This document shows, in pieces, positions 25,560-38,789 of a DNA stretch of 64,000 nt (within the stretch, counting starts at the first letter, position 1; the number at the start of each line of letters is the position of its first letter). A program made the position numbers and the translations under genes. The notes below the pieces were generated by a model that did no database searches, was not told where the DNA came from, and saw nothing but the letters and a program-made list of their open reading frames with translations. The DNA comes from Coriaria nepalensis (lineage: Eukaryota; Streptophyta; Magnoliopsida; Cucurbitales; Coriariaceae), in assembly GCA_027186245.1 (NCBI GenBank), contig CP114498.1, positions 6,083,501 to 6,147,500 of the forward strand, in the 5' to 3' direction.

Positions 25560-26400
25560 AAATCTACATGAGGAACCCTATAGTATGAGGTGTTGTCCAT
25601 TTGGCAGGCGTTGATGCTCTAACCGAGCCGAAGCAAAAGCGGAGCAAGACCTCAAGGCTAAACTAGCTGAATTTAAGAAATAATTTAAAGAACTTAATGA
25701 CCTCCTGAGACGAGAGGTGCCTTAGGTAAGGCTAATAAGAGCACCGGTACTCCTTTTACAAAAAGCATTATGAATGCAGAAATTCACGGGAAGTTAATAG
25801 TGCCCCTATGTACCTCAATATGACAGGATTAGGAATCTAAAGGATCATGATTAGGCAATAGGCATATATCAGTATGATGTGCGTAAATCATGTCAGTAAG
25901 GAGGTGATGTGTTTGGCATTCTAGATCATCCAGATAGGCCTTGCTTTGGGGTGGTACTAAGGGTTGACCCCTGATCAGTATATTTCTTTAATGATCTTAA
26001 GGTTAAATTATTGGTCAACTTCTTTGGTGCGTCAACTACAAAGATCAAAGAAAAATTTTATCTGAGCCACTACTAAAGAGTACCACACGTCTTATGCTGA
26101 CGTTATTGACATAGCTCGACAAATAGGAATGGCTAACGAAGTCTTTCAAAGTCAACTCAAGGTAGTTGAAGGGACAAATTAGTCGAGCTTAGAAGGCCAA
26201 GTTAAAAGAAGAGAAGATTCTTGGGCCTCAAAAGTCTAGAAGGAGGAAAAGAGAAAAAGGGAAGACTAGTAGAAAATCCTAGAGCTGAAGAGTGAGATAA
26301 TAGCTTTGGTCCTAAACAATTAAGTCAAGCAAATTATGGCACAAAAGCAGGGAAACATAAGTAATAGTCGAGTCGACCAGAAGGGCAAAGGGTAAAGTGT
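25560..26400 (+). pseudogene. Ty3/gypsy gag relic
   Basis: Frame-broken gag text: YDRIRNLKDHD (cf. 'fdG..dP..Hv..f'), then a block reading GLTPDQYISL and NDLKVKLLVNFFGAS (about 25940-26030). This matches the retrotransposon gag core 'W...L...si.sf.dL...F...F'. Many stops are present. After about 26130 the frames are Lys/Glu-rich. The missing zinc knuckle and pol suggest truncation. Confidence 0.5.
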
Positions 26401-28440
26401 ATGCCCGTCAAGCCACTCAAATATATCTAATCGAGTCATATACTTATGAGATTCAATCTTACATGTAATCATTATTATCACTATAAGTACTTTATATTTA
26501 TCAATTGAGCATTTAATATATAATATGTTTATTATATTATTGGTATAAGAAAATGCTTGAATGTATGTCTTTATACATGTTTAGCATGATAGATTCCTAG
26601 GTTTTAGATAATGCTTTTGGGATCATGATAATGATCATACTCGGTGTGACGCAGGAAGATATAAGCCTAAGATCCAAACTTTTCATAGTCATAGGCTTAT
26701 CATAAAGGGATATTGATAATCCAGGAAAACTATTACATGAGTTATATTCTTATTATAAGAATGACGTTCTCATAATCATAGGTATTAAGAAATATAGAGA
26801 TAGACATATAGGTGGTTAATAGAAGATTAATCATTGAACGTGATCACTCAATGAGTATTAACGGTAATGATAATAACTATTAATGAGACTTTTCAAGTAA
26901 CTATAGTACTTGTGATTCTCAAATATGAGAACACTGTAACACTGACATACAAGATATCATGCTTTGATATCGCTTCACATGATCTTAACCATAAGCAACT
27001 AAAAGGGTGGACCATTTGGCATGTGTTCAAGTATGTGCAATAAGTAAGGTGATAATTTTGGTTCCATTAACTGTTTATCAAGAGGATAACTCCTACGAGT
27101 GATGTATCTTATGCGACAAAGAATCTTTACAAAGTAGAATAGTTGTCTTTAAGAGTTTTCCATATATTCATTATCTAACTTGCATAAGGAATCACATATT
27201 CATGTGGTATAGTCTATTGGGCTTTAATAGGTAAATCATGCCTTAGGACTGGTCAAGATTTGACATAGATGAAAGGATTAATCTAGTACGATAATAGACA
27301 ATATATGATTTTTCAAGGTTCTGAAAACTTCTTATTACATGGGTGGCTCATACTCTTTTATAGAGGCCAATGTGAGTTTAGTGGCTTAGAGTTAACTAAA
27401 TCATGTATGATGATTTATTAACTGTCTAACTTACAATTTATTTTAAGATCCATATGGTTCATTCACAACGAATGAATAAAACTTACAAGTTGTTGTGAGG
27501 CCTACTTATTGGCATAATGTAGAACCTATTGGGCCACATACAAAAAGGATAGCTAGATCAAATATTAGGATATATTCTTGAAAATTTGACTTGTTTTTAG
27601 AGAACTTATAATTTAAAAGTTAAATCAGTAATTAGTCTAAGTTGTTAAGTCTAGATTAGACCTCCCGTACTAGTATATCCAAAGTGTGATTTAGATTAAA
27701 TTTGAAATTAAATAATTAATAAGAAAAATACTAAATTAACTAAATTATTTATTAAACTGAGATTTAATAAATGATAAGTCAAACAATATTTTTTGGGTTA
27801 AGGGAAAACCTCGGTTGAAGGTTAAAGTAGTAAAGGGCTAAATGGGGTCCATGTGCGAGACCTAAAATAAAATTCTATACTTTATCAGGAAAAGTTGAAT
27901 TTTATTTTTTTAATTATCTAGTAAAGTTTGATTTTATTTTTTCAATTATTATTAGTTTTAATTTCTGAAAAATCAATAATTTGTTATAAGTAGAAATAGG
28001 AACATAAGTTCAATGGACCTTAGGGCTAGAGTAGTCCACTTCGACCTAGGGCCCAACTTTAATATCTCTATATAAGAAACATAAGAGAAACCCTAGGTCA
28101 CTATGAACATAAGAGAGAGAGAAAAGTGAAAAAGTGTTTTTCATATAATATTTTCTTCCGATCTTTTTCTACTTCCTTAAAGATTCAATAAACATAAAGT
28201 GTCTACTAAATATAGAAAATAAATCATTTTGAATTGTTGTTCGTGTGGATACCGATAAAGATCGGGTAATGACTTTAGGTCCAAGCAACGGCGGAGGCCG
28301 GTGGCAATGCACAATGGCGGGAGGTGGCGGCTGAACCTTTTTTAGGTTGAAAATGTCTTGTTTTCAAAGAACGATTGTACTAGGTATAATCCTTCCTCTT
28401 TCCTTCTATTTCTTTATTTCATAGATGACTAGATCTAAGA
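26401..28440. other. Probable retroelement-derived non-coding DNA
   Basis: There is no open frame with a domain. A stretch ending near 28240-28330 has GTTCGTGTGGATACCG followed by a GC-rich GGCGGAGGCCGGTGG segment, and the texture resembles an LTR end with leader. I could not find a matching partner copy in the window, so the nature stays open. Confidence 0.3.
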
Positions 28441-30579
28441 TCTTAAACTTAGATATTCCGAATTAAAACATAGCACACCTCTTGTGTAATTATTTTGCAG
28501 ACTATTTTCCAAACCATCCAAGATAAAGCCAATTTGATGAATTCCATTCTTGGTCTAATAATTCCATTCACACGAGCTCTTTGATAAAGCTTCTGAAAAA
28601 TACAATTTCTGACAAAACAAGTAAGAAGGCAGCAAGATGTCACGATTGGTGCTAGAAAAAAGCTAAAAGCCGACCAAACAGGGGTGCAATAGCAAGTATC
28701 AAAGCATTTTGGTAACCTAAAGCTATTACATAATATAGCCAGAACAACCATCATGAAGTCGTTTGTGTTAAATGGGAAACCAACATTAATCAAAACACTG
28801 AAAAAATATGTTCAAACTCTGTCCGAAAGTATTTAGACACAAATTACTCTCGTTTTTGGACGTTCCCCACCTTAATTTTATGCATATTAAAAAATATATA
28901 AAAGAGAGTTTTTTTTTTTTTTTAAAGTTTTGCCCAGAAGTAAGAAATTGTATTAAAAGCTAAAAAGGAATACAAGATAGTCTCCCAATGATACATAAGC
29001 CATAAAATTATTAGACACAAACAAAAAACTAAATGGGAAGCGCACTAGCACAAACAAAATCACAACTTTAACAAACTCGATATTATATTGATAGAGAAGT
29101 GGGGAATGCAGAACACACATCCGTTAAGTCTCATACCTCTAATAGACAAGGTAAGAACTGAGTTAACTGTATTAAATTCCTCGGCAGTATGTCCATTACC
29201 AAATGTTAAACTATCTTTCCAAGCATTTCATCGAACGCAACCTGAAACTTGAACTTCACTATTAGGAAACTTTAGAAGAGCTTCAGTCCATTTCTTCTCC
29301 TTCTGCATCGAAGTCACAATTTGGCTTCCTAAATCACAAAGCATCAACAAGCGACGACTTCTCATCCTTAATCAATCGATCAAGCTTCTCCAATCTCAAT
29401 TGCTTATTCAAAATAGAGAAGTCTCCAAAAGAAAAAAAAAAAAAAAAAACTCTTACTAATATGCTAATTAGGGATGGAAGATAAAAGATCTAAGAAACTA
29501 AATCTAGCACAAGCAGAAAAAAGTAACTTCTTAGAAGATTGAGTAATTACAGTCATCGATAAATATAATTAAAGAGATAGATTTATATCCAAGTCAAAAT
29601 GGAGGAAGACAAAGAAAGTAAGAGTAATATTTAAAAATTATTGTGAAACTTTTTTATTATATAAAAACATAATGTAAAAGATTCCTACGATAACTTTACG
29701 AGTATAATAATATATCACTCAAAAGCCTTAAACTAAAAGTTACGTAAATTCATATCAAATTATTTCAGCGAAAGGTCAAACATGTTTAACTCCATTTACA
29801 TATTTAATCACATGATTCATAATATGGAATAATATATATATATATATATATACAATTTATACATAAAATTTGGGGCTAGAGCACAGTTAATCAAAAACTC
29901 ATATAGTGAGGGCTAGCCCTAGGGTCCATACCCTAGGGTATGGCCGCCAAGGCCCCCAAATTTTGGGGACTCTAAGTTTTGTTTTTTCAAATGATGTTAG
30001 AAAATCAAACTTCTAGTTTAATGCAATAAGTTCATATACGATTTAGGACGACACCATGCTTCATTTAAATGTGTCTGTGAGTTTCTTTTGCCTGTCATGA
30101 AGTTTGCTGCAATGATAATTAAACACATTATATTGCACCTTGCATTACTATTGAAAGAAAGTGACAATTAAATCGACATAAAATGATCAATATTCAGCCA
30201 TCATCGGCAAACTGATGGCACGCCTCAACCCAACGGTCGTGAGGTATTTTGGCTCCCATCCTAAAATAGCCTTCTCAAGATCCCCCCATTTCAAATCAAA
30301 CTTTTGCTTTAAAGAAGCTTTCAGTCACTTCGTAATGATAGTATAAATAGTATCCTGAACAACAACATCCTTCGCTACGTCTACGGTAAGCTCCGACTAC
30401 ATAGATATCACACAAACAACAAATGAATTAATATATATATATAACCACAAACTTAGAATAAGCAATGTCTAATGAGGATGAAACATGTCCACACACTGCA
30501 ATCGCATCAAACATTTGTTTCTTCTTGTTTTAACTATCCCAATTCTCCCAACTTTTCTCGGTTAATGGTGCTTTACACT
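28441..30579. other. Unassigned repeat-like region
   Basis: A 114-aa minus-strand frame (28449-28793) is Cys- and Phe-rich, with no domain I recognise. A T-run at 28912 followed by minus-strand text could be the poly(A) end of a minus-strand retroelement. At 29926-29943 CCCTAGGG occurs twice, 6 bases apart. Nothing here is firm enough to name. Confidence 0.3.
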
Positions 30580-31195
30580 TGATACGAACCATGCAGAGAT
30601 GATGAATTCGTGATTCAAGGATCCAAGATCGTTCTATTCAGATTTAAATGGAATGTAGAAGACGCCACAATCCGGGATGGAATAACGGATTGCTAAGTCG
30701 GGATGAACGCTATAGATAAATCTGATAAGTTCGAAAAGTTCTAAAAAAACTAAAGAGAATTTTCTCTCAAATATTTTATCATTGATCTGTCTCTACAAAA
30801 GAAATCAGCTCTCTTTATATAGAGGAAGTTCCAGCAGAGAAAACACAACCTAAGCAATGTGTGATTTTTAGGAAACTAAACAAACAACTAAATAAATTCC
30901 AATATGACTAAACAGACAATTAAATATAGTCCAATTACCCCAATCTGATCAAAACAACCTAAAAATAAAAACAAATACTCTATCCCACGTAATTTAGAGA
31001 CATTAAACTCAAATGAATACTTTAAAAGTAGTTAGAAGGCTTTATGCATCATTTGAGCTTATTCTGATGATATCGGCTCAAATCAATCTGAAACTCTTCA
31101 ACAATGTGCTTTTCCAAGGCTTGAACTACTGAATACCACATTTGAAAATCACATTCACCATTTTCAATGGGCCTCCATGAATGGGCGTGAGCCCA
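30580..31195 (-). mobile_element. Ty3/gypsy LTR, copy 1 (complete)
   Basis: On the plus strand it starts TGATACGAACC and ends GAGCCCA, so the element reads on the minus strand. It is colinear over its full length (616 bp) with 33680-34301. It contains a TATA-like CTTTATATAG (read on plus) in mid-length. Confidence 0.8.
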
Positions 31196-31203
31196 TGTTA
31201 TGT

Positions 31204-31215
31204 GCTCTGATACCA
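31204..31215 (-). other. Primer-binding site for initiator tRNA-Met
   Basis: The minus strand reads TGGTATCAGAGC, the classic plant retroelement primer-binding site. It lies two bases past the end of LTR copy 2 and fixes the orientation of the element. Only 8 bases separate it from LTR copy 1, so the body of this unit is gone. Confidence 0.85.
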
Positions 31216-31217
31216 AA

Positions 31218-31410
31218 TGATACGAACCACGCCTAGAGATGACTAACTCGTGATTTAAGGATCCAAGATCGTTCTACTCAGATTCAAGTGGAATGTAGAA
31301 GACGCCACAATCCGAGATGGAATAACGGATTGATAAGTCGGAATGAACATCATAGATAAATCTGATAAGTTCGAAAAGTTTTAAAAGAACTAAAGAGAAT
31401 TTTCTCTCAA
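31218..31410 (-). mobile_element. Ty3/gypsy LTR, copy 2 (truncated)
   Basis: It matches the first about 190 plus-strand bases of copies 1 and 3 (TGATACGAACC to TTTTCTCTCAA), then breaks off abruptly into gypsy internal sequence. The missing part is the 5' portion in element orientation. Confidence 0.8.
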
Positions 31411-33152
31411 TGGTCGAATCTCTTTTTGCTCGACCTTCCTCTGATTTTCATTCTCTTTTTCACTCATTTTCTTTTGTTCACTCTCTTTCTCTTAATCACT
31501 CTCTTTTTGCAACTTCACTTGATCTTCATTAACCTGATTTGGTGTCATCGGAACAAGAGTAACTGACTTTTGATTGTGTTGAAAAGAGTACTTATTAGAG
31601 AACCCATCGTATGTCACTCGCTTATCAAACTGCTATGGCCGCCCCAACAACAAGTGTCTAGCTTGCATCCGAACTACATCGCATAACACCTCATCTTCAT
31701 ATTTACCAATCTGAAATGAAACCAACACTTGTTTTTCTACCTTCGCCTCACCACTATCATTCAACCATTGCAATTTGTATGGCCATGGATGCTTGAGTGT
31801 TGGAAGCCCTAATTTTTCCACTAAGGTGGTGCTCGCAACATTAGTAAAACTCTCACTATCAATAATCACATTGCACACCTTGCTCTAAACGTGACACTTA
31901 GTATGAAAGATGTTTTCTCGTTACACCGAGTCATCTTCTTTTGCTTGTACACTTAAAGCTCTTCTTGCCACCAACAATTCCCCTTGTACAACAAACTCCT
32001 TATTTTCCACATCTTCTAATGATGTCATAGATTTAGTGTCATCTTCATCATCAGTCTCAATCTCACCATTCTCACACAATATCATAACTTTTTTGTTTGG
32101 ACATTGACTTGCTATGTGACCCCTGCCTTGGCATTTAAAACATTTAATATCACGATTTCGACTAATGGAAGAATCTACTTTACCTTGATTTCCATGGTTA
32201 GTCATCTTTGGTTTTTGTTCACTCTTAGGTTTTGTTGTAGTCGACTTCTCTTCCTTCTTTGCATAGCTTGGCTTCTAATGAGAAGGACTCGAACTAAGGG
32301 TTGTACGTGTATCACCTCTCCTCTTGATTTATTGTTTAACTTTGATGGCCGTGTGCACCATATCCAACTCTACATAATGTTCCATCTCTACCTTATCATG
32401 AATTTATTGGTTCAATCATGCAAAAATCTAGCCATAGTGGCTTCTCGGTCTTCTTCTATACTTGCCCTTATCATAGCATCTTCAACACTCCGATTCCCTT
32501 GAGTGAGACCTTGCAGTTTTTGATACAAATCTCGATAATAATGGCTTGGCACAAACCATCTCTTCATCACAACTTTCAAATCCGCCCATGTCTCAATGGG
32601 ACGTTCTCTATTTCTCCTAATATTTGTCATTAATTGATCCCACCAAACAATAGCGTAATCAGTGAATTCAACAACAACAAGCCTCACCTTCTTAATCTCG
32701 GAATAATGATGACAATCAAACACCAACGCCATCTTATTTTCCCACTCAAGATAAGCTTCGGGATCAGTTTTCCCTTGGAAAGAAATAATCTTTATCTTAA
32801 TGCTACCCATATTATTGTCTTCTCGATTCATAGCTTCTCTAAATCGCCCATATCTCCTAGGACTTCCCATTGAATTTCAATTATCTTCCTCTTCAACTCC
32901 AACCCCATTATATTCCTCACCTTCATCCCTCACTTCCCTAACTTGAACTATTTCCCTCCTACATGCATTAGGAGCCGCTTGTCGCTGTTCCCTATGAGCA
33001 TTCTCCATTTGATCCAACCGTTTATGTACATGCTCCAACTCCCTCCGCATTATACGCCTCATCTCTCCCACTATAGCTTCAGTAAATAATGTTGGATTAG
33101 CCACTCCTACATCTCCTTTATGACCATTGCGAGACATTTTTTTTTTCTGCAA
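31411..33152 (-). pseudogene. Ty3/gypsy gag-protease polyprotein, broken
   Basis: One minus-strand polyprotein interrupted by stops. From the start near 33152 it has an N-terminal region (32877-33152), then a gag core (32412-32870: DPEAYLEWENKM, VWWDQL, WADLKVVMKRWFVP). The zinc knuckle CFKCQGRGHIASQC (CX2CX4HX4C) lies within 31921-32205. A retropepsin-like part (31633-31878) has IDSESFTNVAS where IDGGS-like is usual, and ends LLLGRP. A linker QFDKRVTYDGF continues to about 31415, with the usual Trp after GRP changed to a stop. In-frame stops at about 32877 and 32412 confirm it is dead. Reverse transcriptase, RNase H and integrase are absent: the sequence jumps into LTR copy 2. Confidence 0.85.
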
Positions 33153-33679
33153 AATAAGGTTAGAAACAAAAATAATAGTAATAATAAAGCAAGGACCTTA
33201 CCATACTCCCTCACGTGTTTCACTCAAAAAATGATTCACTCAATTTCACTCGTGTTTCACTTAATATTCAGCTTTTACCCTCTCTTGCCTTTTTCCACTC
33301 GTAAAATCCCCTTTCAATCCTTTTTAGAATTGAACAAACAATTACCGAATCTCATCAACAATCCATCAATACACATCAATGTTCTAGTTTGAATTTATAA
33401 TGAAACTAGGCTGACTTAGAGTTTTAGCACAGGTTATTGTAATTGAAATAATTAAGAATCATATCTTAATCTAACAAGACTTCACAAACAATTTGTCCCC
33501 TTCTTCGTTTTTTTTTTGTTGGGAACTTTTGAATAAAGGACAATAAGAACACGAATAGAAGAACTTAAACTGAAATTTTTGTTTTTTTTTCCCCTTAGAA
33601 CAAACGAAATTAAGGATGAAAAATTCAAAAAGAAATAGATAGACAAACCTGAGACTAGAACCAAATCTCTGACACTAAA
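33153..33679 (-). other. Untranslated leader of the gypsy element with degenerate primer-binding site
   Basis: It lies between LTR copy 3 and the gag start. At 33666-33677 the minus strand reads TAGTGTCAGAGA, a decayed form of TGGTATCAGAGC, right after the LTR end. The T-rich open frames here are not genes. Confidence 0.65.
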
Positions 33680-34301
33680 TCATACGAACCATGCCTAGAG
33701 ATGACGAACTCGTGATTCAAGGATCCAAGATCGTTCTACTCAGATTCGAATGGAATGTAGAAGACGCCACAATCCGGGATGGAATAACGGATTGATAAGT
33801 CGGAATGAATGTCACAGATAAATCTGATAAGTTTAAAAATTTTTAAAAGAACTAAAGAGAATTTTCTCTCAAATATTTAATCACTGATATGTCTTTACAA
33901 AAGAAATCAGCCCTCTTTATATAAAGGAAGTTCTAGCAGAGAAAACACAACCTAATCAATGTGAGATTCTTAGGAAACTAAACAGATAACTAAATAAAGC
34001 TCAATATGCCTAAATAGACAATTAAATGTAGCACAATTACCAAAATCTAATTAAAACAACCTAAAAACAAAAACAAATACTATATCCCATGTAATTTAGA
34101 GACATTAAACTTAAATAAATACTTTAAAAGTAGTTAGAAGGCTTTATGCATCATTTGAGCTTATTCTGATGATATTGGCCCAAATCAACCCGAAACTCTT
34201 CAATAAGCTCTTTCCTTCATTATGGGCTTCTCCAAGGCTTGAACTACTGAAGACTATATTTGAGAATCTTCAATGGATCTCCATGAATGAGCGTGAGCCC
34301 A
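33680..34301 (-). mobile_element. Ty3/gypsy LTR, copy 3 (complete)
   Basis: Colinear with copy 1 (622 versus 616 bp), with scattered differences. It acts as the 5' LTR for the gag-protease unit below it. At the same time it follows directly on a pol C-terminal relic, so it also is the 3' LTR of an earlier unit. Confidence 0.8.
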
Positions 34302-34448
34302 TGTTACTTGAATCAGCCCATTAAGCGCTTCTTTGAATTTCTTCGCACGAGCTCTTGTAACAAGACCAACGGGAACTTGAATTAGGTCTGAATATGCATC
34401 AATCCATGTGTCAGGCTTGTCCTCATCAACACTGGACATGGTACTCAA
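34254..34448 (-). pseudogene. Gypsy polyprotein C-terminal end, running into LTR copy 3
   Basis: The frame contains VGLVTRARAKKFKEALNGLI, the 'G..TRarAk...ea...l' tail typical of the end of plant gypsy pol polyproteins. Nothing of the integrase core remains upstream. The frame's last residues lie inside the LTR. Confidence 0.6.
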
Positions 34449-37400
34449 TGCGACTCTTCATAACTTGCCTGTATGAGTTTGTCTCACTGGCCAAATAATT
34501 CTTCAAGGTAGAGATGTGTGGGATGATGGAAACGGGAATCCAACCACTCTGGTAGGTCATCTTAGCAGACATGAACCATCTACTTAAAAAAAAAATATAG
34601 AAAAAAAAAAGAAACTTAAAATTGCTCCTTACAACTGATATGCTCTATACTAAAATAATCAGTAACCAATAACAGTTGCTAAATGACATAAATGATAAGT
34701 GATAATTTAGATGAAAATTCGTAAATTATAATGAATTTGATTATTGATCAAGCGATTGAACTGGGATAAAAAGTTAGAAGGATTCTAAAGTTCTTTATTA
34801 TGAAATCTATCAAGCAAAAAAACCAATAAATGTAAATGACAATTTCGAAAATGACAAAAGGTAATTGAACGTTGAACGAACATTTAAACACATCATATAA
34901 GGCAGAACCTATAGAACAAATATAATGATTTCTAACACTAAAAAATGTATTAAGTGTAGGACTTACAATGAAGAGACTTAAATGTAATGCAGAAAAATCC
35001 ATTGAAGAATCTAGTGAATAGGCATTAAAGGTAAGTTAGATTGTGTTGGACGATCTTGGATGAACTGTGGCGTTGTTCTATATTTTGGGTGTTGTGTTGT
35101 GTCGGATTAATATTAGATTCAAATTAATGTTGGATTGTTGTCTATTTTTGTTCTTGGTGGAGAGTCATATTTATAGGAAAACAGGTGGGACCTGCTTTAT
35201 TTAGTAGGCAAGTCTTCTGCTTGGTGAACAAGGTGAAGAAGCTTTTGGAAAATCTCTGTTCAAAGGAAAAACTTGCTATTTAGTCCCTAAAAATTAACTA
35301 TCTTGGTGGAATTCCTATGAAATTGGTCAAACATATCTTTTCCTTTGCCAATTGTTCCTTAAAAGACACTGAAAGACACTTGAACTAGTCAAATGTCTTC
35401 TTAATTTTGTTAGAAATTCCTTAGAATTGGTAAAAAGAAGACTAAAAAGAAGAAGAAAAGTGACCGCACGGTCTAGTTGGCTTACCCATGATCGACCGAT
35501 CCTAGATAGATAAGGACGAATTAGTCAGGTAAGTTCTATTTTATGCTTCTTTTTGGCTGAAAATTGGTGTGAACAAATCTAATATTAAAATTTGATTATA
35601 TTTTTATTCCTTTTAATTTAAATTTAATTTTTTTAACTAATTTTTTTTCTTTTCCATTTCCACTCCCATTGACCACTATCACCCTCCTCTGCCACCGCTA
35701 CCATGATCCTCCTCCCTTTCACTCTCTTGTGTTCAATTTTTTACTCTATTTTTTTTCATCCAATCATCACCACTACTAAGACCGCTATCAGCTCTTCCAC
35801 CACCAGTATCCACTACTCTATAAGAAATCTCTTTCTCTTTGGACGACATGGATTGCATGACTTAGATAGTGGTTGGGTTCACAAAATGTATATGTGGAGG
35901 TCAATGGCGAAGAAGGAGGTGGTAGTTGTTTAGTGGAAGCATGGTTGGGTCGAAAAAAAAGAAAAAATTTAAAATTAAATAAATAAAAGATAACTAAAGG
36001 GAAGATAAAATTTTTTTAAAAATTTTTATTTTTATATTAACGGTGGAGATTTATGGTAGCAGTGGCAAAAAAAAGGTGGTGATGACCGATTGAGTAGAAA
36101 TCGAAAAAAAAAATATCAATTTTAAATTAAAGATGATAAAATTATAAATAAAAATTTCAAATTGAGTTAAATTTAGAATTTTAATAATTTTATTTATATT
36201 TAACAAAATATAAAATTTATTATAATATAATTTTAAAATTAAGTATTTATTATATATTATATATATTTTTAATATTTATTATAATTTACATTAAATTTTA
36301 CAAATGAATTATAATTTCCCATCCAAATTATATGTTTGCTAAATACTATAGAGGTAATTATGAGAGTATTAAATAAACATCAGATCCTTGGAATCCATGC
36401 AAATAGACAATTTCCGGTATGACATATATTGTAATGGATACTTTTTGCAAGAAGCATTAATTCAATTGAAAGATATTATTATATAATTTAGAAAATAATA
36501 ATAATAATAATAATAACATGTATATAGCCAAGTCGTCCAAAAGAAGACATTCATGATCAACCGAAAATCAATTTGGGTATTCGTTAAGTTTCATCTAAGT
36601 CGTCTAATTAACTTTTTGATTATAATGTTACTCTGTCAGTCATTCAGTCAGTAAATTGTTAATCATATATTACATCGACATAAATCAAACAAATGAAATA
36701 CAATAGTCAACGTATCTACGGAAAGAAATAGAAATAGTCAAATAAAAGGGTATTTGAAATAGAGTTTGAAACTTTATAAAATTTGATCATTTGGCTGTAA
36801 CTGACATTGCGTTTACACTTTACACCATAGATGATGATGATGATGATACATAAACTTTTCAAGCAAGAAAGAGAAATCTTGAATTCTATAGAACAAAGTT
36901 GTATTTTTATTACTAATTTTATTATACTTAAAGCATGTTATATATATATATATAACAAATCATTACATCTTCTACCAACAAAAGTTAAACTATAATACAA
37001 CTTAACCTCAATGGAAAAATATGTAATAATATTCATTTTCATTGACATTTTATACCATTCATTTGTTTGGTTTTCAAAAAATTGGTTAGTGGGTTAAAGA
37101 ATTTATTTTTGATATATATGTACATAAATATGATCGGAGTGAAATGTATCTTTTTTTTTTTTTTTTTTTGAATTATTTACGAATGATTCGTCCAAATCAA
37201 AATGCTTCATTTCGATTTAGATTTCTTACAAGTTTTAAATGAATCGTCTGATAATAGAAACAAATAGTATTATAAGAATCAAAATGATTCAAATCTTATT
37301 ATAAGAATAAAACTAAATGAGCCTCGTGTATCATGATGCATGATAGTTTATTTTCCTCGTAGCTATGTTCAAATATTCTACCACTAAAATAAAGTTCTAA

Positions 37401-38192
37401 AATTTAAAATAATATATTCTCTCTTTTTTTCCGTCGCTTTCATGCATGGTCTGACTTTTAGTAAATAAAAAAAAAAAGTCAATCTTTATGCAATTTTTTA
37501 TATGTCGCTTCCGACCAATGTGATAGAAATAAAATGACAAAAAACACATGACTTCTCACGTGTTTAACATCATCCACGTATACATCAATTTTGGACGGTG
37601 GTCCTTGGCTGGGAATGTCCTTGACTGAAACCGCGGAACATATATGAATTGGGTTTCTAATTCCATTTAATTTTTCTGCAGTTTTCCTTTTCTTTGGGAG
37701 TTAAACGTCGATGTTAAAACGTGGTTTTTCAAGGTTCATTTGGTTTTCGTCCACACAAAAAGTTGGTGAATTCTAGTGTCCACCGCCACTGTCCACTGTC
37801 CACACACACACTTGTACTATTTCCCATAACCCTGGAATTTTGAATCCACTTTGACACGTCTTTTATGAAAACAAAGAAAACACAATCAAGCAAAAGTTGT
37901 TTCTATTTCTGAATGTTTGTGGTCTAACAAAATGAAATTACGCTCCAAATTGTGTCTCGTATACCTTAAGCAAGACAATTTTCCGATTATAAGTATTAGC
38001 GCGAGCAAATATTACGAATCGATATGCTTAGCTAATTTCTCTTCACCCTCAGAGCGACTGTAAAAAGATGAACGATTATTATATTATTTTTTTAATTTAT
38101 TTGAAGAAGCCACTAGGGCAGATATAACTAAAAGAGCGTTACAATCTTAAATGAGGCATATATAACTAGTAAGCAAGAATGAACAATGGGAG
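34449..38192. other. AT-rich spacer without supported genes
   Basis: 34748-35002 and 35703-35933 are open frames with no domain. 36487-36518 is an (AAT)n run, 36936-36954 a TA-run, and 37151-37169 a poly(T) run. At 36833-36848 a short GATGAT run occurs. No gene is recognised. Confidence 0.35.
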
Positions 38193-38789
38193 CAGAGGTG
38201 TTAAAACGGGCCGCCCAGCCTTTTCAGGGCTTTTCACTATTTAGAATTGGGTTGGGCCCGGCCTAAAAAAAAATAGGTCAGACTGAGTTTAGCCTATTTT
38301 GAAAATGTATGTTCGGAGCCGGCTCGAAAAGCCCTTTAGGTTTATGCCGGGCCCATCTGAGCTTAAAATGGGCAGGATTCGATCGAGCCTTGTCGGGCCT
38401 AAAATAGACCTGGCCCTTTTTAAATAAAATATTCATAATAAATTATTATTAAAGTAAGATAGATTATTTGAGATTATAAGTCCTAACAAAATACTATTGT
38501 TAGTTTACTTTACGGGTCAAATGGGTCCAATAAATTACACATATGTGTAATTAAGAGTCTAAGAGTATCTAAAATAAAGAATAAACTTTTGACCAAATAA
38601 AGACTTCATTTCGTATTATTAAATAATGGGTTCGTTAAAAAAATATTTTGGCCTTAAGGAGAAAAAAATGGACCTTACAATGAAGCCATAAACAAAACAA
38701 GAAAATACTAAAAGTTTGCTAATACATTATAATCTATTATCTATATAAAAAGCCACATATTCTCGCTACAGAAAGATCTTCATCTAAGA

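Noticed and set aside
28449..28793. 114-aa Cys/Phe-rich minus-strand frame
   Set aside because: No recognisable family and no promoter or splice context; it sits in repeat-like DNA. Kept only as a note in the region entry.
31910..33392. Plus-strand frames opposite the gypsy polyprotein
   Set aside because: Gag, zinc knuckle and protease motifs are on the minus strand, and the primer site and LTR order agree with that strand.
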